DNA of 64,000 bases from Balaenoptera acutorostrata. Its lineage: Eukaryota > Chordata > Mammalia > Artiodactyla > Balaenopteridae. Shown here in pieces: positions 11,242-22,139 of this stretch. The notes beneath the pieces are model-generated. The model saw nothing but the letters and a program-made list of their open reading frames with translations, searched no databases and had not been told where the DNA came from. A program made the position numbers and the translations under genes. The DNA is taken from the NCBI RefSeq assembly GCF_949987535.1, contig NC_080081.1, forward strand, positions 67,229,603 to 67,293,602, given 5' to 3'. Position 1 is the first letter of the stretch. Each line of letters begins with the position of its first letter.

Positions 11242-11762
11242 CTTGAGTTCTTGTGGCTGGACTAGTAATAAAATTGACACAAGACAGATTAACAGGAAAG
11301 AAAGAAACAAATTTTAATTCATGCACATGGAGGTCTCATAGAAATGGGACCTAAGAAGTGGCCAAAGCAGGCAGCTTTTATATTTTTTAGACAAAGAAGC
11401 AATATGCTTGTGAGGGATTGACAGTACAAAAAAACTTAGGTTTTAAGTGCTCGATTAGTGAAGAATCTAACCATAGTTCGGGTTTGAGTTAGTAAGTTAA
11501 CCAAGTAACAAGGTTTGTTTATATAGACTTCTCAGCCAAATTCCCTATCTCTGCAGATAACTGTGCCCTTCTGGAGGTAACTGTGTCCTTCTATCTCCAG
11601 ATTCAGGGAGTGTACCTTTTACAGGAGAGATTGCTTTCAGGGAGCCAGAGAGGAGGGTCATAGCATCCCTCTTGCGCTGGCCATTTCTTAAGTAACTTTA
11701 ACTCAAAATAATCAGTATGCCATTTGAGTATATTTGGGGTGGCCTGCTCTGAACCCCAACAA
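11242..11762 (-). mobile_element. Probable antisense LTR, family not assigned
   Basis: On the minus strand the block runs from TGTTGGGGTTC to ...CAAGAACTCA, giving TG...CA ends. It contains AATTAAA ('ttttaatt' on plus at about 11312-11319) near its 3' side as a candidate polyadenylation signal. It is 520 bp long, in the LTR size range. No target duplication was found and the family is not certain. Confidence 0.5.
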
Positions 11763-11847
11763 TATTTATCTAGTCCCATGGTTTTAAATAGTAACTAATG
11801 GCACCTAAATTTATATCTGCAATTCAAATTTCTCCCTTAAGCTCCAA

Positions 11848-11867
11848 ATTCATATATATATATGAAT
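11848..11867. repeat. Perfect 20-bp AT palindrome
   Basis: The sequence attc(AT)6gaat is its own complement. It lies 9 bp before the larger palindrome. Confidence 0.85.
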
Positions 11868-11875
11868 ATATACAT

Positions 11876-11881
11876 ATGAAG

Positions 11882-11919
<38 letters not shown>

Positions 11920-11925
11920 CTTCAT
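11876..11925. repeat. Perfect 50-bp palindrome around (TA)18
   Basis: The sequence is atgaagt, then 18 TA units, then acttcat. The 7-bp non-repetitive flanks are exact complements of each other, so this is more than a dinucleotide repeat. Confidence 0.95.
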
Positions 11926-12057
11926 TCTCAACATTACCGCTTTGATATCCAAAAGATGTCTTAAATTTAACTTCTTCAAAACAGATATTTTGCTAATAAG
12001 ATACTTGTAGCACAGTCAATATCGCATAACTGTGCATATATTTAGAAAAAAAAATGT

Positions 12058-12202
12058 GACGGGACTTTCCTGGCAGTCCAGTGGTTAAGACTCCGTGCTC
12101 CCAATACAGGGGGGTTCAATCCCTGGTCGGGGAACTATCAATAAGATCCCACATGCTGCACAAGCAGCAAAAAAAAAAAAAAAAAAAAAAAAGAAAAAGA
12201 AA
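12058..12202 (+). mobile_element. Short CHR-type tRNA SINE with poly-A tail
   Basis: The head 'gggactttcctggcagtcca' and the B-box-like 'gggttcaatccctggtc' are tRNA-derived. The body is short and ends directly in an A-rich tail (12170-12202), unlike the longer SINEs with 'ccaaaaataaata' tails, so it is another subfamily of the same group. Confidence 0.93.
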
Positions 12203-12894
12203 AAACAGCTAATCATCAATAAACAAGTATGAACTGAGAGCCTTTGGTATTGGTGCATCATACAAGTCTCCTCAGGGTCTCTCGACTTTGTGTATATGCA
12301 AGAACCTCAGATTCACAGCTCACTCCAGCCATCACCATGATAGATTCACTGTCTGTGGGCTTAGATGCTGCCACTCCCAGAGCCCTTGGCGACTCCCATT
12401 TATTCTGACTTGGATGATCTTGCCACATTATAGGGTGCAGGATCTGGCTTCCTGAGTAGCTTGTGAAGGATTGGAGGATGCAAACTCAGAAGTACAGGGT
12501 AATGATTTCCTTTGGGGCCAACTTTGATAAATGACAAAAAGGGGTTCAAAGGGGACCAAGTAGATAAATTCCTTATCCTTTCTCCTTATAATGGTTTGTT
12601 TCCAGGCAGTCCTTGCGGAGATGCCCCACGTAACTGAGCTCTTAGCTAAGAGTTAAGAGCAGGTGCCCTGCTGGTTGAATAGCTGTGTCTACAGCTCATT
12701 GTGAAGCAGTAGCCAGCACAGGACCACATCACCTTGCCTTGCTTCTTATCCTTCCAAGTCCCATTTCTTTTGTTCCTCCCTCTATTCCTTGGGGTTGCAC
12801 CTCCTTAATAAAAAAAACACATTTTTGAGATATTAAATGCTGTGTTTATTTCATTAGCAAAAATATCACAGAGTTAAAATTTGGAACTCAACAG
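12203..12894. other. Unassigned stretch, no gene seen
   Basis: Slightly more GC-rich than its surroundings, with no frame or repeat recognised with confidence. Confidence 0.4.
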
Positions 12895-12980
12895 TGTGTT
12901 AAAGATTAAACACCTCATTTTACAAATGAGCAAACCGAGGCCCACAGAAACTGCATGATTTACTCAAATTCAGAGAGTTT
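12895..12980 (-). mobile_element. MIR SINE fragment
   Basis: The sequence 'cctcattttacaaatgagca' followed by 'aaccgaggcccacagaaact' matches the complement of the MIR core 3' region. Confidence 0.7.
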
Positions 12981-14557
12981 AGTTTCTGAAAACTGAGGGC
13001 TTTATTTCTTGTTCCTGTAGGAAAAAAGAATTTCACTAGAGCATGAACTTGTAAGACTCTTGAGATACATAAACAGTTTGGATAGTATAACTTTGTTATT
13101 CTACACAAGACTATCAGAAAGTATCTTTGACCATGGTAAAGCCAATCCCTCATCAGGTAAAAACATGATCATTATATGTTTAGATTTTGTGCATTGAGAT
13201 CCAGATCTTGATTCAAATAAATTAGTTATTTCAAACCAAAAGCAAATTTTTCAGTACTTGTTCAGGTAACCATGTGTATATAGAAGTTAGTTCATCTTTT
13301 CATATAAAAGATTGCTTTTGAAAATGTTGAATGCTCTGCTATTTCTTTTCTCCTAATCTGAAATTGTTGAAGGAAAAAGAATAAACACCAGAGTCTTCCT
13401 TATAGGCACAATTATGTATAACTTAATATCTGGGTTTTTCAAGGTCTATTTTAAAATATGTGCGGGTAACCAGCGTTCTTATAATCCAAATTATTCAGCT
13501 TTACTTAAACTATATATATTTAAGTCAAATGGATGACAAAAGCCTATGTCAACATATAGAGATTTATTTACTAGTTGTCATAATCTATAGAAGGAATAAA
13601 ATGCAATCAATAGCATTGATTTCTAAATGAATGGGCTTACAAGGGCTGAGGCATGTAGAGCTTTTATTACGAATACAACTATGTTAGTCAGTTGCTTATC
13701 TAGACCCATTGAGTGAACCTCTACTACGTATTCCTTCTCCCTATTACCTCAAATCTCTCCTCTACTATGTATTCCTTCTCCCTATTACCCCAAATCTCTG
13801 CTAAGCCAAATGCATTGAGATGAAAATATCTTCTAGACAAAATGGTATCAGGGAGTGATTTTAACCAGGGGCACCACTTTGAGAGTAGTGACCTTTACAA
13901 AGTAGGCTAAAGATTTTAAATTTGAAGATGCTTTTAGAGAAAAGTTGAGATGCTTAAAATCAAAGAAAGGTGATTAATACCAGTGTTATACCAAAGTTGT
14001 CCAAAGATGGAATGGGCAGCTTTTTAAATCTGAGAGTTCTCTTTACTAGAAGTAAGTTGGATAATTAATTGATAATGATGTTGTAGAGGAGAGTTAAACA
14101 TTGATCAATGGATTAGACTGATATTTTCTTCCAGTCTTGATTTTTACTTTCACCTAGAGATGCATTCTTTTACCTGGAGATGTATCATTATATGTTCAGT
14201 GATCATAATCAGCAGATATTATAGTAACCAACAGTAAGGACATCTAAGTGTTTATAATGCATTTTACCTACATTTCTTTTCACAGTGACTTATGGTCCGT
14301 TAATTGTTCTTGTTAATGCTTAGCACCAAAGTTTTTAAACATCTATAATTTTAAAGCAAAATTTGAATTCCAAAATTAAAATGCTGGAGTAAAGGCATCT
14401 CTAAATCATTTTCTTTATTTCTTTTTAGTTATTTTTCTTTTAAACATATTTATTTTAGATTCTGAATTTGAGGCTTTTATTATCTGAAGTTCTTAAGAGT
14501 CCAAATCTGCTGTTGGTTGATTCTCCTGACTATGGCTCATGGAGTTTTGTTCGGGGA
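12981..14557. other. Unassigned stretch, no gene seen
   Basis: Holds the 41-bp tandem duplication listed separately. No gene or named repeat is otherwise supported. Confidence 0.5.
13718..13799 (+). repeat. 41-bp tandem duplication
   Basis: Two adjacent 41-bp units (13718-13758 and 13759-13799) beginning 'cctctacta' differ at two positions only (acg/atg and acctc/acccc). This is a recent, simple head-to-tail duplication. Confidence 0.95.
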
Positions 14558-14770
14558 TTTTTTTTTAAATTAATTAATTTTATTTATTTATTTTTGGCTG
14601 TGTTGGGTCTTCTTTGCTGTGTGCGGGCTTTCTCTAGTTGTGGAGAGCGGGGGCTACTCTTCAATTTGGTGCGCGGGCTTCTCATTGCGGTGGCTAGTTG
14701 TGGAGCAGGGACTCTAGACACACGGGCTTCAGTAGTTGTGGCATGTGGGCTCAGTAGTTGTGGCTCATGG
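14558..14770 (-). mobile_element. CHR SINE, head truncated (left arm of hairpin)
   Basis: Tail and body of a minus-strand SINE ('ttggctgtgttgggtcttct', 'agtagttgtggctcatggg'). The tRNA-derived promoter head is missing and the element stops where the opposite-strand SINE begins. Confidence 0.92.
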
Positions 14771-15010
14771 GAGCAACTGGGCCCGTGAGCCACAATTACT
14801 GAGCCTGCGTGTCTGGAGCCTGTGCTCCGCAACAAGAGAGGCCACGATAGTAAGAGGCCCATGCACCGTGATGAAGAGTGGCCCCCACTTGCCACAACTA
14901 GAGAAAGCCATCGCACAGAAACAAAGACCCAACACAGCCAAAAATAAATAAATAAATAAAGATATTTTAAAAAAATAAAATAAAATAAAAAATAAAAAAA
15001 AATAAAAATA
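14771..15010 (+). mobile_element. CHR SINE, head truncated (right arm of hairpin)
   Basis: Plus-strand SINE body starting within the element at 'agcaactgggcccgtgagcc' and ending in 'ccaaaaataaataaataaat' plus a long A/AT-rich tail. Its body variants ('aagagaggccacgatagtaa') place it in the subfamily of 4346-4641, not that of its left partner. Confidence 0.92.
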
Positions 15011-15139
15011 ATCAGGTATGAAATATAGACAAAGGTAACATATTTGTAACTGATATCCTGAAAGAAAGTAGCAAAAATAATAGAACAAATAATATGTACA
15101 TATATAATTGTAGAAAACATTTCAGTAATAAGGACTTCA

Positions 15140-17097
15140 ATGCACTTATAAAAATGTCATTCTAAAAATTCCACCCTGGTTGTGATGGGATAACAAGATC
15201 CTGATATACTCTCCCTTCTTAAATAAGTAGAAAGATATTCAAAATATAGGAAGCTGTGGTTTTTCAGACAGTGGACAAAAGATAGCACAAGAGCATGACC
15301 CTAGTCAAAGAGTAACAACTGATGTGAGCCCTATCATCGTATCTGTAGTACCAAGAGGAGAAAACCAAACAGAACTTAGATGTCACACTGAGTTAAGGGC
15401 ACAGAGAAGCAGAGTTTATAGAGAGCAAGTTGCTAGAATTTGCAGGGCAGACAATGAGTTAAGAGAGAGATGAACAAAGGGAGCATTCTAAATATCTGCA
15501 TTGAGGCCCTTGAGTCTTTGGCTGAATACTAATATGCACAGGGTTAGAGGAAACCACACAAGACAAGGGAAAGAATCATGACAAAAAAGAAGCTGGAGCT
15601 TACACAGAACTGAGAATTGATTGTATTCCCATCAATTTGATTCACCGAGGCACTGGACAGATTCCTATGAAGGGTATTTCCTTAGTAGTTAGGTAAAATT
15701 AGCTTTAGACTAAAGGCTTTTCTGGATCTACTCAAAAAAGCTTAAATGAAAGATTAGAAAGGGTCCAACTGATTCTAAGACAATTAACAGAGTTCCAGAA
15801 CAAAATCAAACAGTATTTAAATAAATACAACAAATCCAGTGCCGAGGCCACAAAATTCATCATGTCTGTCATTCAACAAAAAATTATGATGCATGTAAGT
15901 AAGTAGGAAAATATGACCTTTCATCAGGAGAAACATCAATCAATAAAAATTGCCCCAGCAATAAAAGACAAAAAACCTGCAGAGAAGGATGTTAAAGTAA
16001 TTATTATATACATGTTCCATATTCTTCAAGAAAGTAGAGAAAAAATGAGCATGATGAGGAAAGAAAAGGAAGGCAAAAATGCTCCCAAATGGAATATTTA
16101 CAGATGGAAAATACAATCTAGGAAGAGAAAAATACACTGTTTGGGATGAAAGACTTTTTAGACATTGCAGAAGTAAAGATCATTTAACTTGAATGCAAAG
16201 AAATAGAAACTCTGAAATGAAGCACAGTAAGAAAATATACTGAAAAGAAAATGAACAGAGCATCAGGACTAGGGGTACAATATTAAGCAGTCTAATATGA
16301 ACGTTATTGGACTTCCAGAAGGAGAGAAGAGAGGTGGTACCGAAAAAAAATATTTCAAGAAATAATCACTGAAATTTTCCCAAATTTGACAAAAAATATA
16401 AATCCACAACTCAAAAGAGCTTAAGGAACCCCAAGCAGAATAAACCTATAATGGAAATCATGCCAAGGCACAGCAAAAATCACATCACTGAAAACTAGTG
16501 ATACTCTTAAAGCAGTCATAAGAAAAGGACACTTTATTTGTAAAGGGACAAAGGAAAGAATGAAGACAGACTTCTCATCAGAGACTATGTGAGCTAGAAG
16601 ACAGCTGGACAACATTTTACAAGTATAAAAGAAAATAAAATCTATCAACCTTCAATTTTTTTACCAGCAAAAATATCCTACAAAGTGAAAGCAGATAAGA
16701 TAATGTAAGTTGAGAGAATTTATTGTCAGCAGACATGCACCATAACAAATGGTAAAGAAAAACCTTCTGGCTGAAAAAAAAAGAAAAAAAGATAAGTGAG
16801 GAATCTGTCTCTTAGTTAATAACCTATCTGTGATTTTTTCACACCAGAAAGAAAGAAAATTGAGTGTTTTAAGTAAAAATAATAATATTTACTGAGGGGT
16901 TTATATCATATGTAGAACAAAATGTTTGACAATAACACAAAGGATATCAGAGGAACATACAGCCATATAGATGTTTGGTTATTAACCTATACTTGAAGTG
17001 ATATACCATTATTTGGAGCTGGACTGTCATAAGTTTAAGAGATACATTGTAAAACCTAGGTCAACCAGAAAAAATTATAAGGCAAAGCAGTATATTA
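15140..17097 (+). mobile_element. Old L1M/HAL1-type 5' region and ORF1 remnant
   Basis: Decayed sequence resembling the ORF1 part of old L1 and HAL1 elements: 'aaataatcactgaaattttc', 'ggaaccccaagcagaataaa', 'gacttctcatcagagactat', 'ttttaccagcaaaaatatcc'. The segment near 15990-16060 is also similar to the complement of 43940-44010 in another old L1. No intact frame remains. The left limit is approximate. The right side is cut by the young L1. Confidence 0.75.
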
Positions 17098-18310
17098 AAT
17101 ATGGCACAAAAACAGAAATCTAGATCAATGAAACAGGATAGAAAGCCTAGAGATAAACCCACATGCATATGGTCACCTTGTCTTTGATAAAGGGAGCAAG
17201 AATATACAATGGAGAAAAGACAGCCCCTTCAATAAGTGGTGCTGGGAAAACTGGACAGCTACATGTAAAAGAATGAAATTAGAACACTTCCTAACACCAT
17301 ACACAAAAATAAACTCAAAATGGATTAAAGACCTAAATGTAAGGCCAGACACTATCAAACTCTTAGAGGAAAACGTAGGCAGAACACTCTATGACATAAA
17401 TCACAGCAAGATTCTTTTTGACCCACCTCCTAGAGAAATGGAAATAAAAACAAAAATAAACAAGTGAGACCTAATGAAACTTAAAAGCTTTTGCACAGCA
17501 AAGGAAACCATAAACAAGGCGAAAAGACAACCCTCAGAATGGGAGAAAATATTTGCAAATGAAGCAACTGACAAAGGATTAATCTCCAAAATTTACAAGC
17601 AGCTTATGCAGCTCAATATCAAAAAAACAAACAACCCAATCCAAAAATGGGCAGAAGACCTAAATAGACATTTCTCAAAAGAAGATATACAGATTGCCAA
17701 CAAACACATGAAAGGATGCTCAACATCATTAATCATTAGAGAAATGCAAATCAAAACTGCAATGCGATATCATCTCACACCGGTCAGAATGGCCATCATC
17801 AAAAAATCTACAAACAATAAATGCTGGAGAGGGTGTGGAGAAAAGGGAACCCTCTTGCACTGTTGGGGGGAATGTAAATTGATACAGCCACTATGGAGAA
17901 CAGTATGGAGGTTCCTTAAAAAACTAAAAATAGAACTACCATATGACCCAGCAATCCCACTACTGGGCATATACCCTGAGAAAACCATAATTCAAAAGGA
18001 GTCATGTACCACAATGTTCATTGCAGCTCTATTTACAATAGCCAGGACATGGAAGCAACCTAAGTCTCCATCGACAGATGAATGGATAAAGAAGATGTGG
18101 CACATATATACAATGGAATATTACTCAGCCATAAAAAGAAATGAAATTGAGTTATTTGTAGTGAGGTGGATGGACCTAGACCCTGTCATACAGAGTGAAG
18201 GAAGTCAGAAAGAGAAAAACAAATACCGTATGCTAACACATATATATATGGAATCTAAAAAAAAAAAAAAAAAAATGGTCATGAAGAACCTAGGGGCAAG
18301 ATGGGAATAA
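17098..18310 (+). pseudogene. L1 ORF2 C-terminal remnant with intact Cys motif
   Basis: The frame at 17273-17467 ends at TGA, again at the expected Trp codon. A single frame then runs from 17474 to 18310 (278 codons). It contains the L1 ORF2 Cys-rich pattern CX3CX7HX4C ([18 protein letters not shown]), thought to aid nucleic-acid binding. The normal stop is lost because the 'catatatatgg' near the end carries an extra AT unit, shifting the frame into the A-rich spacer. The N-terminal endonuclease and most of the reverse transcriptase are absent, so this is not functional. Confidence 0.93.
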
Positions 18311-18650
18311 AGACGTAGACCTACTAGAGAATGGACTTGAGGACACAGGGAGGGGGAAGGGCAAGCTGGGACAAAGTGAGAGAGTGGTAGTGTATATATG
18401 GACATATATACACTACCAAATGTAAAATAGATAGCTAGTGGGAAGCAGCCGCATAGCACAGGGAGATCAGCTCGGTGCTTTGTGTCCACCTAGAGGGGTG
18501 GGATAGGGAGGGTGGGAGGGAGGGAGACACAAGAGGGAAGAGATATGGGGATATATGTATATGTATAACTGATTCACTTTGTTATAAAACAGAAACTAAC
18601 ACATCATTGTAAAGCAATTATACTCCAATAAAGATGTTAAGAAAAAAAAA
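17098..18650 (+). mobile_element. Young L1 LINE, 5'-truncated, inserted in old L1
   Basis: Collinear and nearly identical with 1-1570: ORF2 C-terminal third, 3' UTR with a G-rich tract (about 18494-18528), AATAAA at 18627-18632 and an A tail. The 5' truncation point is within about 15 bases of 17098. A clear target-site duplication was not found; the A-rich flanks make it ambiguous. Confidence 0.95.
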
Positions 18651-19000
18651 AGTCATAGTCCAAATGTAAAGCAAATGAAAATGGAGAAAAATTTCAGTAA
18701 CTGGTAGAATATATTAAAAAAAAAATCCATTTGACTTAGATAGGAAAATCCTCTCTTTGAAAAAACTTTTTTATTTTTATATAATTTCAAACTTGCAGAA
18801 AAGTTTCAAGAATACTGAAAGTTTATGTACTCTCTTCAGATGACCAACTGTTTATCTTATAATTATTTCTTCCTTTCTTCTGCATACTTTGGGTTTGTTT
18901 TGCTCTTCTTTTTCTAATTTCTTAATGTGAAGATTAATGTAATTGAATTAAAACCTTCTTTCCTAAAAAAAAAAAAAAAAAAGAAAGAAAAAAGAAAATG
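18651..19000. other. Unassigned, possibly old L1-derived
   Basis: Contains 'ttcaaacttgcagaaaagtt', a phrase common in old mammalian repeats, and an 18-base A run at about 18966-18983. No gene. Confidence 0.4.
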
Positions 19001-19995
19001 GAAGGGCTAGGTGTAAACTGGAAGAAACTTCTCCCAAATTATATATCACACAAAGGACTTATATTCAGGATATTTAAATAACATTTAAATAACTCAAATC
19101 TCAATAATAATAAGGAAAACAGCAACCTAATACAAAAGTGGATAAAATAGTTGAACAGATATTTCACAAAATATAATATACAGGCAGCCAAAATGTACAT
19201 ATGAAAAAATGCTCAATGTCACCATGGAAGTGTAAATTATATCCACCGTGAGATACTAAACACCTGTTTGAAATTCTAAAATAAAAAATGACTGAGGCTA
19301 CCAAGAGTTGGCAAGAATATTGATCAGCACTCATACTTAGTTGGTTGAAATAAAATGGTGCAATTTCTTTGGGAAATAGTTTGGCTGCTTCTTAAGTTTT
19401 TAAATATACACCTATGATATGAATCAGCCATCCCACATAGGTAGTTGCTCAAGAGATGGGGAAACATATGTCTACACAAAGGCTTGTACACAAAAGCTCA
19501 TAACAGCTTTATTTGTAATTAAAAAAACGTGGATAAAAATATCTATCAACTGATATGTGGAGAAACAAAATATGGCATATCCATACAGTGGATACTACCA
19601 AGCAATAAAAAGAAATGAACTACTTATAATGCAAAAAATATATTAATCTCAAAAGCATAATGTTGAGTGAAAGAAACCAGACAGAAGTGTATATACTGTA
19701 TGATTCCATTTATATAAAATATAAAATTCTAAAGATGAAAACTAATGTATAATATCAGAAAACAGATCTGTGGCCACCTGGAATCAGGAGTAAAGGGGGC
19801 AATGAATTATGAACAGGTATAGGAAAACTTTCCAATGTAATGTAAATGTTTTATATCTTGATTGTGATGGTGGTATTCACAGGTGTGTACATCTTCCAAA
19901 ATTCATCAAACTGTATATTTTAAATATGTGCAGTTTCTTGCATGTGACTTTTTTTTTTGCATGTGACTTTTACCTCAATAAAGTTATTAACAAAA
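19001..19995 (+). mobile_element. Old L1M-type LINE, 3' part
   Basis: Degenerate ORF2 C-terminal and 3' UTR sequence: 'gaaaaaatgctcaatgtcac', 'ggcatatccatacagtggat', 'gtatgattccatttatataa', ending 'tacctcaataaagttatt'. The ending is that of old L1M families, quite different from the young L1 3' UTR. A short internal duplication of 'gcatgtgactttt' lies near 19938-19973. Confidence 0.88.
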
Positions 19996-20242
19996 AGAAC
20001 ACTCTCTCACTCCCAAGTACATACCAAGAATGAAGAAAATGTTTCAATATTTTGAAGTACATTTTTCTCATTTTACATAATACTGTATTTAAAACGAAAT
20101 AATTTCCATATGCTGGAAAGTCATTTAATAAGATACAATGTTCAGCCTCAGTTTTCAACATTCGTAATATAAAGGAATAGATGCATACCTAATACTGGGA
20201 TATAAACCTATTCATACATACACACATAAAGACATGTATAAG

Positions 20243-20312
20243 ATAGAGAGAGGGAGAGAAAGAGAGAGAGAAAGAGAGAGAGTGGAAGAGAGAGAGAGAG
20301 AGAGAAACAGAG
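20243..20312 (+). repeat. GA-rich microsatellite
   Basis: An imperfect (GA)n tract with occasional GGA and GAAA interruptions. It creates a spurious Arg/Glu-rich reading frame at 20234-20425. Confidence 0.93.
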
Positions 20313-20890
20313 ATACAGAGACATTTATTGGGAGAGCTCCTAAAGTCAGCATCATGCCTAAAATGAAAAGCAGAAGCATTCCCATTAAAGTCAGATACAG
20401 GACAAAGATTCTTTTATCACTATAACATTCTCCTGGAATTATTAACCAAGAGAAGAAATCAGTATAAATGCTGAAGGAAGAAATAAATTTATCTTTATTT
20501 TAAGTTGATATTATACAACCAAAAAATTCTAGAGAATTAACTGTAAAAAATCATGAAGAGTAGCAGAATCCAGCAGGTTATCTGGGTACATTATTCACAC
20601 AAACTTAATAGTTTTCTTATATAAGTACCAATGATTTAAAAAGGAGGTTGGAAGAAATAAAAACAGTATTGGAAATTCTCCAAGATATACTAAAATGGAA
20701 AAAAAAAAGGGCACAGAACACTATCAGGTGCTACTCTTTGTCTTTAAAATTTTATAAATATTATTTTGCATGCATAATTTATCTCTGGAAAAATACACAG
20801 GAACTGTTTAATAGAAATAATATATTATAGAACTTGTAGTGTCTTCCCAAGATACGTATGTTTTATCATGAAAGGTAAGTTCTTGGCATC
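20313..20890. other. Unassigned stretch, no gene seen
   Basis: AT-rich; only short frames. Confidence 0.4.
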
Positions 20891-20894
20891 ACTG

Positions 20895-21048
20895 ATCCTC
20901 TAAGTCTTTGCTACCTGCCAAGTTAGCATCACCTGTGAGCTTGTTAGAGATGCAGAATTAGACATATTGAACCAGAATATTTTATCGTAATAAAACTACT
21001 TTGTTGCTGACATGAACATTAACACTTGTGAAGCACGGCTCTAAGAAA
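20895..21048 (+). mobile_element. hAT-type MITE-like remnant (MER5/MER20 group)
   Basis: 'gcatcacctgtgagcttgtt', 'agagatgcagaattagacat' and the ending 'gtgaagcacggctctaa' match a common short non-autonomous hAT repeat of mammals. The exact family name is uncertain. Confidence 0.6.
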
Positions 21049-22139
21049 TCAGTTCATATTTGTTTAGTTGAGAGTCTGGAAGAATTTTTTTGAGAGAGCT
21101 AGAAAGCAAACAATCCTTTTGGAGTTCATCACAAACCAAAGAAAATCCAGAGACATCAGCAGAGAGTGTCAAAAAATAGAACCAAAAAAAGGCAAATTAG
21201 AAAAACTAAGATCCTTCTTTGATTATGTATTCAAACAATGACTATATTGTCTTGCCTGTCGACAGCTATTCCTTCTTTCATGTTGCTTTGAAAAGGAATA
21301 GGCCGTTTTTAAACAATTACTTTATTTATTTATTTTTAGATAAGTCTTTTCCAGAGTATTTTGCCTCCAATTAATTGAACCAACATAAAATAAAAAGCAT
21401 GTTCTATTTCCCATTCTTTTGAAATATCCAGAGTCATGAATTTCAATGATCAATTTGCATAGTAAATTATTATTTTCAGCTGTATCAGTGATCTATAAGT
21501 ATTTGGAGATGGGGAATAATTATCATGCTAATCAAAGGACGTAAAGTTATTTTCATTATATGGTTAAGAACGTCCTAGATTCCCCCATTTATAAACAATA
21601 TTTCCATTTCCTCTAGAAATAATTGTAGACCCAACAGATATACCTTTAAAATTTGGAAGATTTTCAGAGTTAGCCAATATGAGAAATATACAAGAGAATC
21701 ATGGAGTGCCCAAACTTTTTAAAACATGAAACTAGGTTTAGCAAATCACTAGCTAGTTAAATATAGACTACAGGAAAATAATAAAGTGGCGTAAGGAATT
21801 GATCTGGAACATCTTTGAAGAGAACATGGGCTCTTAAAAAGCATAACATATCTGGCAGGCACGTTTTCTGTTTGACAAAGTAAGAGCCTAGTGGGAGACA
21901 ATCAGGTATGAAAGATATTTAATATAAGTAATAGGGGATAGATTTTTTGTCTAAAAATCAATCTTGATTCCTTGGAAACTAACGTACATCCCAGCAGGGC
22001 TGACCCGTGTTTTCTGTCAAAGACAGGCATCAAACTGGGTACTCTGTTCAAATAAAAACTTAAGGACTACCAAGACCCTTTTGCTGAATAATAGATATTC
22101 AAATACCTTATCTGTTGTGTATGCAATTAGTTTAAATTG
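21049..22139. other. Unassigned stretch, no gene seen
   Basis: No reading frame or repeat family recognised with confidence. Confidence 0.4.

Noticed and set aside
12061..12150. tRNA gene
   Set aside because: The tRNA-like boxes belong to the head of a CHR SINE followed by its poly-A tail. It does not fold as a complete tRNA with a proper anticodon arm and 3' end.
14584..15120. 178-codon minus-strand frame and the 164-codon frame at 4379
   Set aside because: Both are translations through SINE bodies, their tails and flanking T-rich DNA.
17474..18310. 278-codon frame as a host gene
   Set aside because: It is the C-terminal part of L1 ORF2, with its Cys motif and the L1 3' UTR behind it. The N-terminal enzyme domains are missing.
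20234..20425. Arg/Glu-rich small protein
   Set aside because: It is a translation of a GA microsatellite.
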